Below, piece by piece: positions 23,720 through 34,950 of a stretch of 64,000 nt of DNA (position 1 is its first letter; every line of letters begins with the position of its first letter). The translations under genes were made by a program, and so were the position numbers. The notes under the pieces are model-generated. The model searched no databases and was not told the DNA's origin. It worked only from the letters and a program-made list of their open reading frames with translations. This stretch comes from Pseudoscleropodium purum (Eukaryota > Streptophyta > Bryopsida > Hypnales > Brachytheciaceae): NCBI GenBank assembly GCA_963969395.1, contig OZ017799.1, positions 19,098,501 to 19,162,500 on the forward strand. Reading direction: 5' to 3'.

Positions 23720-23992
23720 CAAGGTTGACAAATCAGTACGTCCGCCCCAAAATAGCGTCCATAACTCGGACGTCTGTCCTCACGGACGCCAGCAGACGCA
23801 GTGTCCCTCCCGCCGTCGGAAGGCGGGGCAGACGGGGCGGACAGGGCAGGGCGGACGGGGGGACAGGTGGACGAGGCGGTCCTGGCGGACACTGCGTCCG
23901 CCGAGACCGCGAATGTCAGCAGGCGGTGCGGACAGCCGAACACAGCGTCCGCGTCCGGACGTCTCGGACGTCCAAACGTGCTGTCAATCCTA
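23720..23992. mobile_element. GC-rich hAT-type MITE, copy 1
   Basis: Starts CAAGGTTGACA and ends TGTCAATCCTA, variants of a terminal inverted repeat best seen as CAGGGTTGACA. It is flanked by the 8-bp duplication CTTTAGAC (23712-23719 and 23993-24000). An 8-bp duplication and a CAGGG start are typical of hAT elements. The interior is about two-thirds GC and full of GGACG/CGTCC words in either orientation, so it can fold strongly. Open frames across it are a by-product of the composition. At 273 bp it is longer than the 213-214 bp copies, with extra GGGCGGAC repeats in the middle. Confidence 0.85.
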
Positions 23993-24000
23993 CTTTAGAC

Positions 24001-24461
24001 CCTTCTATCCCAATTTTCAACAAATTCTTTCTATATTTCCATCAACTTTCGCCCTAAACTCAAAGTAATTTAATCCAAATTTAAGTTGACTATCTTCAGT
24101 TTTTGTTTATTTTTAACTCACATTTCCCTTCTTTGTCCAAGATGTATACTTTTTGCTCACCATTTCCCGTTCACCACTCTTTGTTCTATGCTCGCATACT
24201 AGTAACATTGCAACATAAATAAAATCTTCTACAACACATTTCTTAATTGCATCTATACTTAGTCTTCATTCTCTTTTTCATTTCCTCTCACCTTCCTAAG
24301 CTACTTGATAATAGCTACATGAATTTAAGTAAAGGAGTATTTTCATCACCTACTTTCAACTTCTCTCATTTCTAGGATGTGGAGTTATTTATTATAGAAT
24401 TTGAAACTTAAAGGGAACATTTTCCTTGCTTCTCGCTTTCTAGAGAATTAAAATTTGTTCA
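24001..24461. other. AT-rich spacer between two MITEs
   Basis: Nothing recognisable was seen between the two GC-rich elements. Confidence 0.4.
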
Positions 24462-24731
24462 ATTTGGAGCAGGGTTGACGAATCTCTACGTCCGCCTGAA
24501 AAAGGCGTCTGTAATCCAGATGTCCGGACGTCCGTCCTTACGGACGCCAGAGGACGCAGCGTCCCTCCCACCGTCGGAAGGCGGACGGGTGGGGCGGACG
24601 GCCCGAGGCGTACGCCCAGATCATGCGGACTAGATCAGTCTGCGTTGTCCTGTTGTAGATTTGTATATTAGGTAAAAACATATTATAATATGTTATATTG
24701 AGTAGTTTCAAGGTGACGCCGCTCTGACATC

Positions 24732-24738
24732 TATTTAA
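24732..24738 (+). promoter_or_regulatory. TATA-like box before the element A ORF
   Basis: TATTTAA lies 69 bp upstream of the ATG at 24807, after the conserved CAAGGTGACGCC block. The corresponding region of copy 2 keeps the CAAGGTGACGCC block but not a clear TATA, so this is a suggestion only. Confidence 0.4.
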
Positions 24739-24806
24739 GAGGGTAGTTTGCCTTAGAACTTCATTACATTCGAGTAGTGGATTTTGTTTTCTACTTTAGA
24801 GTTAGA

Positions 24807-25265
24807 ATGTCAAACTGGAGGGTTTTTTCTGAGTCTCAAGATGAAGAGCTTCAACCAGAGGCTGAATTCGAGCTTTCATTGTCACAGCTACCAGATCAAC
24901 CCCTTTTGGTATGGGATCTTGCATTGCCACTTAGGCATCCTCGAGATGAAGCTGGACCTTTTAGACCGCTGAAGCAACCTCGTGTGAAGCGGCGATGGTA
25001 CGGTAATCTTGATACCAATGCTCGTGTTTTGATAATCTTGCTCCACGTTGGGTGTGTTGAGCCAGGCACTCGGGAAGTGACTTTTGAAGCGAGTTATGAG
25101 GGCAAAAACATCGATCATTATTATTGTATGGTTCGGCCGGTGGAGGGTAGTCGTGGCTACCAACTTTGGTTGGAAGGTCCAATCAACCCATTGATGAAGT
25201 CTGAGCGTACAAATTACGTTGCTGCCACCATCAAACGCATTCTCAATTTTCTGCAGATGAAGTGA
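24807..25265 (+). CDS. Element A protein, 152 residues, unknown family
   Basis: Starts at ATG 24807 (MSNWRVFSESQDEEL) and ends with a TGA after a C-terminal helix-like NYVAATIKRILNFLQMK. The start was chosen because the second copy at 38086 aligns from the same ATG. The first 55 residues are acidic and proline/leucine-rich (EAEFELSLSQLPDQP). A basic joint follows (KQPRVKRRWYGN), then a hydrophobic core (ARVLIILLHVGCVEPGTREV) and HYYCMVRPVEGSRG. There is no signal peptide, membrane segment or catalytic motif I can name. Spacing and many residues are shared with the stop-riddled copy 2 (VEYGSREV, YYYMVRPI, both ending MK-stop), so the frame was real in the ancestral element. It could be a transposition accessory protein, a captured host gene or a silencing suppressor. 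None of these can be chosen from sequence alone. Confidence 0.55.
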   Translation: MSNWRVFSESQDEELQPEAEFELSLSQLPDQPLLVWDLALPLRHPRDEAGPFRPLKQPRVKRRWYGNLDTNARVLIILLHVGCVEPGTREVTFEASYEGKNIDHYYCMVRPVEGSRGYQLWLEGPINPLMKSERTNYVAATIKRILNFLQMK

Positions 25266-25729
25266 AGCTGTGATTGGAACTCTAGTTTTTTATCTTTAGT
25301 GAGCATTTATTAATGTCAGTTACTAATTTTATACTTTGAGTATTTTATTAAAATCACAGTGTGTGATTATAAACGTATAATTAAAAGTTAGTGATTAAAA
25401 GTTAGCTAGGGTTTTAAAGTAAAGGGAGAGTGTGAATGGGGATTTAGTTTGGCATCTTAGGTGGGGTCTTGGTAGGGGCATGGGCTGATGTGCCCCCACC
25501 CCTCACTTGAGATAGGGAGGAAAAGAGGGAAAAAATGCTTAGTTAGTGTGTGGAAGAAGAGAGAAGTGTGGGTGTGTAAAAGTGTCTTGAAACCGAATTT
25601 CAGAAGGAGATATCTCGGTATGTATGAGCTCTTTGAAGAAAAAAAATTAGTGAGTTTGTTCCTTGTGAAATTAACTTTCCAAAATGAGTTTGCAAGCTTG
25701 ATTTGAAGGATTATTGAAGGAGTTGTGAT

Positions 25730-26230
25730 AGTTTGAAGGTAGGAAGTTTGCGGTTATCCAATTAGGAGGAGCCTAGACTTTCGAGGCCTTTGATGTCTGG
25801 ACAGTAGCTTGGAATGAGCTCAAATTTGAAGGAAAATGATTGTATTTTGTTAGCTTTATATAGACATATTACACTTCACAATTGGAGTATTTTTGAGTGA
25901 GATATGGAGATTCAAAGGTAGAAAGGTCTGCTGCCTTTAGAGAAGGAAGGCCGAGGCTTGCTTTGTTCATAATGTCTAGAAAGTAGTTTACAATGAGCTC
26001 AAATTTGGAGGAGTATTAGTGTATTTTTTTATCTTTTTAGAGACATATTATACTTCACAATTGGAGTATTTTTGAGTGAGATATGGAGATTCAAAAGTGA
26101 AGAGGTCTGCTACCTTTAGAAAAGAAAGGCCAAGACTTGTTTGTCCATAATGTTTAGATAGTAGCTTAGAATGAGTTCAAATTTGGAGGAGTTTTAGTGT
26201 ATTTTGTTAGCTTTCCAGAGAGCTAAGATA
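25730..26230. repeat. About 183-bp tandem units in the element A tail
   Basis: The word GAGCTCAAATTTG (or GAGTTCAAATTTG) recurs near 25815, 25999 and 26176. Each is followed by a TTAGTGTATTTT-like segment and, in the first two, by ACTTCACAATTGGAGTATTTTTGAGTGAGATATGG. There are about 2.7 units, and units 2 and 3 are very similar. Related units of about 170-185 bp occur in element A copy 2. Confidence 0.8.
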
Positions 26231-27031
26231 CTTAATATTTGAAGTTGTGAAACCTATGTAGTGTTAGTTTGAAGTTCAGAAGTAGTTTGGGGTTAGTTTT
26301 CAATTTTCTTGTTGTGTTTTTGAACATTTCAAGAATACAAGACATAGAGGAATGAAGAAATGAAGGAGTGAAGATCTTTGGAACCCTCTTGTGTATTGTG
26401 GTTTGTGGCCCGATTTGTTTTATTTGTTATTCCCAGCCGGTTTTAGAAGCTAGTTGTTTTTCCTTTCTGCATTGTAAACTTGTTGCGGGCTCTATGGGTA
26501 TCCAAGAGTAGCCCCATTTTGTGTTTGTGGTGACGAAGTGGGATTGATCACCCACATGGTCATATTTTGTTGTTTCCGCCGGTGAGGCACGATTGCTGGT
26601 TACCGTGGGTTTGAAGTTTAGGAGCCCATCATCCGGACGGCATCTCGTGTTATGCTGTCCCGTTTTACCCGTCTGAGGCTTGTGGTTTCTTATCACCTAC
26701 CTAATCAAACCCTTACCCGTTTAGAGCCAACACAGGATAGATCAGAGGAAGATTGAAGATTGAAGACCTGAAGATTGTTTGAAGTCCCTGGTTAACTAAT
26801 TCTAGTTGCAGCCAGATACCCTCTGTATTCCCAAAGCGCATTCATCTCAACCCGACAGCGTGTCGATCGGATGGCCGTAACTGGACGGACAAATATCGGG
26901 GCGGACGGGGGGACAGGCGGACAGGACGGACGGCGTCCGCGAATGTCAGCGGACGCTGCGGACATAGCGTCCGCGTCCGGACGTTCCGGACGTTCCAGAC
27001 GTCCGACCGTCCTGTCAACCCTAATTTGGAG

Positions 27032-30000
27032 CATGTATGTAAAAATTCTTGATAGTTGAGTAAAAAAAATCAATTGGTGTAGCACATAATCAGCCAAGAC
27101 TTTGAAGAATCATAATTTTTTGTCAACAATTATTTTTGAATAAAACCTTATTGAAAAAAGATAAATATTGTTGTTGTGTTTCTAATTCACTTTAGTTTAT
27201 ATTATTTGAAGTTTGTGAGTAAAAGTTGTGGATATTTAAATGACTATAGGCCTGGATTCATCTCTATAAGTTGTGTTCAATTTTATTCTTTTTCTTTAAC
27301 CCTCAATTTATTAATCATATTTGTTTATCTACTAAATATAACAACTTGAAAATTAAAGAGCACTTAAAACTTTTTATTGAGGATTCAAAAAGTCAAATTA
27401 ACTTGAATTTGGACTTAAAAATAAGATCGTAGCATCCTTTGAAGTGGAAAGATGTCTATTGCCTTATTTTTTCAACAATAGTAAAACCTTTTGCTCCTTA
27501 TTCTTTTTTCTATATTATTTAAGAGTAAACTTTATGTCTTTAACTTAAATAAAATAAATTGAAAATAATAAATAACCTATAATTGTGAAGTTTAATTCAA
27601 CTATAATAGTGGTTAGCTTGAAAGGCAATATTCTAGTTATTAAACTATAATTTTAGTAACTATTCTTCATTTTTATTCTCTAAATAGACTTTTCTTCTCT
27701 TTCTATAGCATTCATGAGAGGACTTCCACCTAGAACTTGTATTTTAATCTCACTTTTTGTTTCAAGATAGTGAAAAAAATTGAAATTGATAGTAATGCAA
27801 TATTGAACTCACTTATAATTTTAGATTATCTTTGAGTAGAAGATAATTATGACTCATGAAAGAGATATGTTTTATTTTTTGTACTTATCTAGATTGTTTT
27901 GAAGTAGCCAATATGTGCGATTGATGAAGATTGTTTGATATGCTTGATGATGCCAAAAGGTGTGTGTAGTAGATGCTTAAGATGAGGTATAACAAATCTA
28001 TAGTGTATTTTTCTTTTATAAACATCTTAGATTAAGCATGAGTTGAAACATTGAGATTTGTCTTTGTGTCTCTTTTTACAAATTTTAAGATGTAAGTACT
28101 TTTAATGTTTGTCAATTGATTTTGCATCATGTAAAATTTGTTTGTAATTGGTTGTTATGAAAATACGATATGAGTCATAAAAAACATCAAATTAGGGTTT
28201 AAAGTAGCAATGAAAATGTAAGAATTATTACTCATTTTTGCTAAATTGCAATCAATGAATGTGTTTCTAAAAATGAATGACGTTATATTGATGCTATTTT
28301 GTGGTCCTTTGATGTTTATGATTTCAATTTTAAGATCTTTATAATATTTGTAAAACCTTGGTATTTTGGTATAGGTGAAGTGTTTTGGAGTATAAACTTA
28401 ATTGTTATATAAGTTGAATTTATATAACATTGCAATTGGGTAAATTGTTCACATTTGGGATGTTTTTTGGAAGGTTTCATAAATGATGTTCTTGCAATTT
28501 TTCAACAATAGAGTATATTTACTTATTTGTACTTGCTAAGAAGTGAATTTTTTTTTTTCGTTTAATAGATAGAGAATTATTAGAAGATGATTTATTCTTT
28601 TTCTTATAGAAACCTTTGGTAGTGAATTTTGATATAGCCTCCATATTTTTTAATCATCAATCAACTTAAACAAGTAGTTTTTTAAAATTCTAGTTTCAAA
28701 ATATTGTTTATTGTATAGAAGACTTCACTTCAATTAACCCCAATTGACCACTGTCCCTTTGGGGGACAAATGGGATTTTGGGTAGCTACCTACGAGTTGA
28801 ATTTTTGTTTTTATTTTTATGATACTTTTTTTGAAGATAGGAAAACTAATAAGCTTTATTAGAGTATAATTTTTTTCACAATTGGTGCCCGAGAACAATA
28901 GTTGTGACCAAGTAAGCTCAAACGAGGGGACGGAGGGCAGTCTGGGCAGCAAAAATATTTTGCAAAATTTTGAATTTAAAAAAAAAACAAAACCCTCATA
29001 GATTATATTTTTGCCTATCCAAAAAGCTTTGATTAATTTCATTTGGATTTGTTATGAGAAAGTTATGAACATTCTTGTTTTCAAGTAGTTAGAGCATTCT
29101 TCATGAACATTCTTCTTGAAAAATAACTTGTAGGATTCATTTCTGAATGCAATTTCTTAAATTTTTTTATTTTGCATGGTTTAGTCCACTTTCTAGAATA
29201 ATCTCACCGTTGGAATTGGTGCATTTTAATTCCGTCTAAAATATTTGAATATTTTAGATTTTCCTTCTGTCTTGTACCTATTTCTACTTAACAATTTTTT
29301 GTTGAATGAAAATTAAGTTTTTTTGAATTTCTTTTTTTTCAGTAGATTCTCAACTCAATTTTCCACTATAAAGATTTAAAACTCAAAAATCTATAGTGCA
29401 AAAAATTTTAGTTAAAAATGTTCAAAGTCAAAAAATCCAGTCCCACAATGTGCTAAAAAACTTGTTTTTTCCACTTTAAACACAAATATCTTGCAATTTG
29501 TGCGGTGAAAAATTCTGAAATTTTTTCCACACTTTTTTATACTAATGAGGTATAAGATCCTACAATTAAATGTGAAAAAAAAAAAAAATTAAATTGTTTT
29601 TTACTCTTTGCTATAGAAATGACAGTTTTCAATGTCTTTTGGCAAAAAAAAGGCCTTGGTCCTTTAGGAGTTAAACAATTTTGGTTTAAGCTAATTGTTG
29701 TTGTATTCAAAACATTATAACTAAAACTTTAAAATCTTGAAAATTTAAAGTAAATGTAAAAGACTTTATTTAAAAAAAATATTTATTGAAGAATGCCCCT
29801 TCAATGGTTTTAAAAAAAGGCCTTGATTTTAATTTATTGAATCAAGGTTAGGTGTTAACGCCTTTGATTGTTGTATAAAGGTAGAGTGTTTGATTTATTA
29901 AACTTCTATTAGAAGACAACGGTTTATAGTGAATTTGGGCTTATTTCAATTATTATTAAGAAAAGAAGTCAATTGAATAATTTAACAATTCAAATTTAGA

Positions 30001-30900
30001 ACAAAAATTCAATTTTCAGGCATAGATTTAGAAAACTAATTGTACTAATTATCAAATTTAAATTTTAACAAATATCATCAAAGAATCATTGCAATAAAGG
30101 GTCTTAAAAAATCCAATCATTTTTTAATCAACCTTGTTTCTTTGAGGTATAATTTATAAATGGGAAGTGCTAAAAACATAAAAATTTTATTCCAGATGTT
30201 TAGTTTGTGGTAATCAATACCATATTTTTTTTAAATTTAAAAAAACTTATTTTTTATTTAAAAACTTATTTTTGTTTATATGTTACAGTATTAAATTTGG
30301 ATTTTTCTATATTCAAAATTTTCAAATTTAATGATATAAAGTTGCAATTTACATGGTTTACTTGAAAACTAAAGAAATATATATATCTTCCAAAGGAAAT
30401 TAAAAAAAAAAATTGTGTCCTCCACATCATTACAAACATCACTACTATTGTGTGCAATTTCTGAATAATGAAGACGGTTTTAATATCAATATTTTGGTGG
30501 AATCTCATTAATGTAGCGACCTCATTCCTATTCAATATCTTTTTCTTTAATAAATCACGAGTTTCTCTATGGTAGGGTTTTCAGAGAAAAAATATATAAC
30601 TTCAATAAAAGTTTTTAAATTAATATAGCGTACTGACCTTCCCTATTATGTTGTTGAAGATGAACCAATTGTTTAATCATAGAGATTCAAAATCAATTTG
30701 ACTATTAGTATCAAGTAAATATGTAACAATATATTTTTCATTGAACTTTTTAAATGAAATTTTCTATAGTACAATATGTTGTTGCAAATATACGTAAAAC
30801 GTACAATAAATAAGGATTGTCCAAATTTGCATTTGTTAATGATTTTGTTAAATGAAGAAGTAGTTTTGTGAGCCTCGTGAATGTCACTTTGGTCTCGGAA
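27032..30900. other. AT-rich stretch without recognisable genes
   Basis: Strongly AT-rich, with long A and T runs and only short open frames without motifs (for example minus-strand 29042-28734 and 30535-30266). A slightly GC-richer patch at 28880-28960 (AATTGGTGCCCGAGAAC) resembles a primer-binding site, but no LTR adjoins it. Confidence 0.5.
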
Positions 30901-30903
30901 TTT

Positions 30904-31135
30904 TCTTTTGTTCGCTTTCTATTCATTTTTGTGGGTAATTATAGTAAAAAAAGCTAATAAAGTAGAATTTGAAAATAGTTGAAAGAAACCCTATGTTTAT
31001 GGAGTAATATTCCCAAAAGTCTTTTGTTCACTTTCTGTTCATTTTTGTGGGTAATTATAGTAAAAAAAGCTAATAAAGTAGAATTTGAAAATAGTTGAAA
31101 GAAATCCTATGTTTATGGAGTAATATTCCGAAAAG
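30904..31135. repeat. Tandem duplication, 116 bp x 2
   Basis: 30904-31019 and 31020-31135 are adjacent copies starting TCTTTTGTTC and ending ATATTCC.AAAAG, with about five substitutions. It is a recent-looking local duplication in non-coding DNA. Confidence 0.9.
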
Positions 31136-31399
31136 TCGTAAAACTCTATAAAAATTGCATTTTGATGACTTTAGAGTCTAATTAGGTATTTTAGCACTAA
31201 TTCAGAAGGCTGAGAGTAGTTCTAGCTTGAAATTGAAGATGATGTAAACACTAAGATTTAGAAGAATTTGGACCACAATAGTGCAAACGATCACATTGGC
31301 CCAAAAGGACAAAGCAAAATCCATGGACATTGTAGGTGGCAGTTATAGTAAAAAAAAAAGTGTTGTGTTACCAAAAAGTATGCCAAGAGCGAAATGGTG

Positions 31400-31560
31400 A
31401 AGTCAAACTATCAGGATTCTTTTGTACATAAATGATTCCTCTTTGGAGGAATTACAATTTTAAGATTCCTTTATATAAGAATGATTCCTCGAAGGAAGAA
31501 TTAAATTGCCAACCAAACTCTTGTGCGGAAATGATTCCTACTTGGAGGAATTAAATTTCA
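31400..31560. repeat. Three GATTCCTC..GAGGAATT mini-hairpins
   Basis: Variants of ATGATTCCTCTTTGGAGGAATTA occur near 31430, 31481 and 31530. Each is a short imperfect palindrome, spaced about 50 bp apart. They lie just upstream of the MITE at 31626. Function unknown. Confidence 0.55.
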
Positions 31561-31625
31561 AGGAAATAAATTTATTTCTCCTTGGAAAATTAGAGGATGA
31601 ATTTGAAAATTTGCCTAGTAGATTT

Positions 31626-31839
31626 CAGGGTTGACAGGACGGTCGGACGTCCGGGACGTCCAGACGCGGACGTTGTGTCCGCAACGTCCGCCTGTCCCCC
31701 TGTCCGCTTGTCCGCTCGTCCGCCCCACCCGTCCGCCTTCCGACGGCGGGAGGGACGTTGCGTCCGCTGGCGTCTGTGAGGACGGATGTTTGGGTTACGG
31801 ACGCTATTTTAGGGCGGACGTACTGATTTGTCAACCCTG
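31626..31839. mobile_element. GC-rich hAT-type MITE, copy 3 (inverted)
   Basis: Its ends are CAGGGTTGACA and TGTCAACCCTG, a perfect 11-bp terminal inverted repeat. It is flanked by a perfect 8-bp duplication GTAGATTT (31618-31625 and 31840-31847). At 214 bp it is GC-rich and in reverse orientation to the other copies. This is the cleanest copy and defines the family ends. No transposase is encoded, so it depends on a hAT enzyme supplied elsewhere. Confidence 0.92.
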
Positions 31840-31847
31840 GTAGATTT

Positions 31848-33359
31848 GGAGACTTCCTAGAAGTTATCCAAAAAGTTTTGTAAACTTTTGAATTGCAAAA
31901 TACGACTCTATGGAAAGTCAACCAAAATTATTAGGAGCGAATAAATTCATATAAATTCATCCGGCAATGAATTTTCAATATTTTTAAAATTCCACTAAAA
32001 ATTTGAACAATATGTTTAGGTTTAAATAAGTGTCTAATCAAGTTTCATGACATTTCAACAATGACAACTACCTGAACTGACTACACTAATAATTTTTAAC
32101 GAAATTTTAAAACATTCCACATGTTGACTTTCAAATTATAGTCATACGAAGGCCAAATTGAGATATTTTAAACTATTATCATACATTTTTGGACCTTTTG
32201 GACAACTTTAGTCAAACAGAATTAGCAAAAGATGCAAATCGCCAAACTTAGATTTTTGACATTTTGTACTACGGTAAAAAATATTATTTTTTACAAGAGA
32301 TTTTCATGTAAAAATTGAGGGTTAAGGGGTTTTAAGGCAAATTTGGATCTTTTGGAGCCAACAAAGCAGTTCGTTTCTTAATTGGAATTTTTCTCCAAAA
32401 GTTAGAGAAGATTCTGTAATAAGGTAGAAATACGTGTAGTGATAATTAATTTTGATAGTTTTTAAATTACATAAGTAATTTGTAAATAATTAGAGGTAAA
32501 TGGGACCTTGAAAACATATAAAAAGTCTCTCGCCAACTCTTTTTGCACCCTTTTCTTGCATTTCGTTGATGTCATTTTGTAACCACATGTTGAATTCTTT
32601 GGTGTGTGTGCCAAAACTTTTGTGTTTTCCTTGCATTCAAGCATATTGGCTTGTACTTTTTTTAGGTCTTTGTCGTAAAGTTTGTTGCAAAAGATGTGAA
32701 GGTCCCTTTGAACTCACTTGTATTGGTTTTATATTAACGCTAAGTACCTCTTGACTAAATTCTGGCGATGCTGTTAGTTAAAAGACCTTAGAAATTGTTT
32801 ATATTGAAAGTGGTGTTATACTAATCATTTCAAGTTGATGATTTGCGTGGAATTTCAGAACTATTAGTTGAAAAAAAATCCCTTGAACATTTGATTTAGA
32901 ATAAGTTTGTCAAGTATTGTGGTTGTTTTTATTTTGCATTCAGGGGACATGGATGGAAACGAAGCCTCACTAATTTAATTAGTTCTAACATTAACAAAAC
33001 TCTATTTAAAATTTGAAGCCCAAAACCCCAATATGGCAAAACTTTGTTCTTCTATAAAATTTTCTTCATTATCAATTGTTTGAATCAGTTTCCAAGTTAA
33101 GTTGGTTAAAAAGGATCTCCGTTAAGAGACTTCTAAAGGAATTAACCACCTTCAATTAATTGTTGTGTATAAAAGATAGGTGCAAGTAAAAAATACACCA
33201 TAATTAATTAATAGAGTCAATTTTATTATTGATCCTTCATTCAAGTACTCATTATTTAGCCGGTTACCTTCATTATATCAAAAAGGTTGTTTATTTGTCT
33301 ATTGCATTTTTTTTAATTCTCCAAGGTCCTATCCATTTTTTTATTAATTTAAACAATTC
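31848..33359. other. AT-rich stretch without recognisable genes
   Basis: No coding region with family motifs was seen. Overlapping short frames near 32462-32754 are probably chance. Confidence 0.45.
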
Positions 33360-34950
33360 AATTATTAAGCCTTCATAGAGAATCAGAATCTCCAAAAAAA
33401 ATCCAGAGGCTTTTTCCAATCACTATTCAGGCTTAAGAAATTCATTTATTAAAATTAGAGACGTCAAAGGCTCCAAAAGAATCTAGGGACCCCCTCCAAT
33501 TCATGTTCAACTTTACTTATTAAAAAATAGGAGTCTTTTAAAAGACCTCAGAGCTTTACTTCTAGTGATCAGTCTCAGAAATTCAATTATAAAACCTCAA
33601 ATAAAGAATTCAAGACTCCATTTATGGTCAATCAAAGAGATTCATTTTTTATCAAAAATAAAACGAGTTCAAAGTCTCAAGAGGAAATTCAAGGTTTTAC
33701 CTTTATTAGTTAGTTGAGCAATTCAATTATAAGCCTTGAAAAAGACCCAAGGTCCTTTCCCGATTAATGTTCTGCTTTAGAATTTCATTTATAAAAAAAT
33801 AAAAGGAATCAGGGCCCTCAATATATTAAGATTAATAAATAATGAATAGAAGAAAGGCTTTACTTAGATAGTAAAAAGATACCAAGGCCTACGAGTAGGC
33901 TAAACATAAGGTAGAAGCCTTTCACTAGTTATCCACAAATCTTGTAGAATAATCAACCACAATGGGTTGTTTTTGAATACGAGCAATACTCAATGGACTT
34001 TAATGTTTAATGTTACTTTTAGAGTTGAATGTATATGGTTTATACTAATATATACATGTTCTTCAACACGATAAATTTTAGAGCCTTACTTACACAAGTC
34101 AATCTAAACTTGCATTATTAAGTCTGAAAGAGAAAATTTAAATCCTTTTAAATTAATAAATAGCCTAAAAATTCAATTAGAAAAAAAAATTGAAAAAGTC
34201 ACGGTTTTCAAAAGTATACAAGGGTTCTTTTCAATTGCTATTCAGTTCAAGAATTCATTATCCAAAAATAATAAAGAGAATTAGAGCCTCTTCGAGAGAA
34301 TCCAAAGTCCCATCACTCACTAGTCAATCTAAACTTCAATTATAAAGCCTCAATAAAAAATCCGAATCCTTCTTATTACTATCCAAGTCTTAAAAATTCA
34401 TTTATTAAAAATTAAAGAGAGCTAAAGCCTTTTGAAAGAAACTACAGGTCTTTTACAATTATTATCCAATTCAAGAATTCATAAAGAGAACTAGGATCTT
34501 TTCGAGAAAACCCAGTTCTCGACTTCAATCACTAATCAGTCTAATTTCAATTATTAAGTTTTAAAAGAGAACCAAAGTCTCCAAAAAAATTCAAAGCCTT
34601 TTTAGTTATCATTTAGATTAGGAAATTCATTTATCAAAAATTGAACAGAACCAAAGACTCCTCGAGAGTACCTAAAGTCTTGTCAACTATTAATCAATTT
34701 CAATTTCAATCATAAAGTCTCAAGGAGCAACCAAGGTCTCCACGAGGAAATCTAGAGGCTTCTCAATTATTATTTAGTTTTGAAAAGTCATTTATAAACC
34801 CCAAAGAAAGGCCAAAGTTGCTGAAAAAAACCAAAGGCTCATTCCATCTTCACTTTATTTCAAATTTCAAATATAGTAATTAGAATGAATCAGTGGTCTT
34901 TGTAAAAGGGAGCCCAAAGTTTTCTTCACCCTTTGAGTGTCACAATTTCA
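33360..34950. repeat. Degenerate tandem array, about 1.6 kb
   Basis: The same phrase recurs with drift: AAGCCTC, GAGAATCAGAATCTCC, AAATCCAGAGGCTTTTTCCAATC, then AAATTCATTTATTAAAAAT. Good examples start near 33366, 33455, 33590, 34135, 34270, 34345, 34425, 34555, 34645, 34725 and 34800. Spacing is about 60-130 bp, so the basic unit may be about 60 bp read in pairs. No reading frame is kept, so it is not a protein repeat. It is an old satellite-like array. Confidence 0.7.

Larger units (their letters stand above)
24602..26897 (+). mobile_element. Element A, copy 1: unclassified 2.3-kb repeat with a small ORF
   Basis: This is the DNA inserted in the MITE. It is bounded by an 11-bp direct repeat GGGGCGGACGG (24591-24601 and 26898-26908). 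The MITE itself is rich in such words, so this could be partly coincidental. A second, decayed copy fills most of 37.9-45.0 kb. Shared landmarks are CAAGGTGACGCC before the ORF, the ORF itself, ATGGGCTGATGTGCC after it, a set of about 180-bp tandem units, GTGGTGACGAAGTGGGATT, and a last segment GTTGCAGCCA ... CCAAAGCGC ... GACAGCG. No terminal inverted repeat, LTR or known enzyme was found. Direct repeats of 9-11 bp would fit a Mutator-type insertion, but the class stays open. Confidence 0.6.
24470..27023. mobile_element. GC-rich hAT-type MITE, copy 2, split by element A
   Basis: The left piece 24470-24601 starts CAGGGTTGACG. The right piece, about 26898-27023, ends TGTCAACCCTA. The whole is flanked by a perfect 8-bp duplication ATTTGGAG (24462-24469 and 27024-27031). 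Both pieces align in order with the uninterrupted copies at 23720 and 63611, so a short MITE was opened by a later 2.3-kb insertion. The perfect outer duplication argues that the pieces belong to one insertion and are not two separate MITEs. Confidence 0.85.

Noticed and set aside
23725..24057. Gly/Arg-rich ORFs over the GC-rich blocks (also 26871-27097, 31597-31921, 63430-63882)
   Set aside because: They arise from GGACG/CGTCC repeats of the MITEs and have no independent support.
28880..28900. Primer-binding-site-like TTGGTGCCCGAGAAC
   Set aside because: No LTR or reading frame adjoins it, so the likeness is probably chance.
33360..34950. CRISPR-like array
   Set aside because: Repeats are degenerate with irregular spacing in eukaryotic DNA. 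There are no constant repeats with unique spacers.
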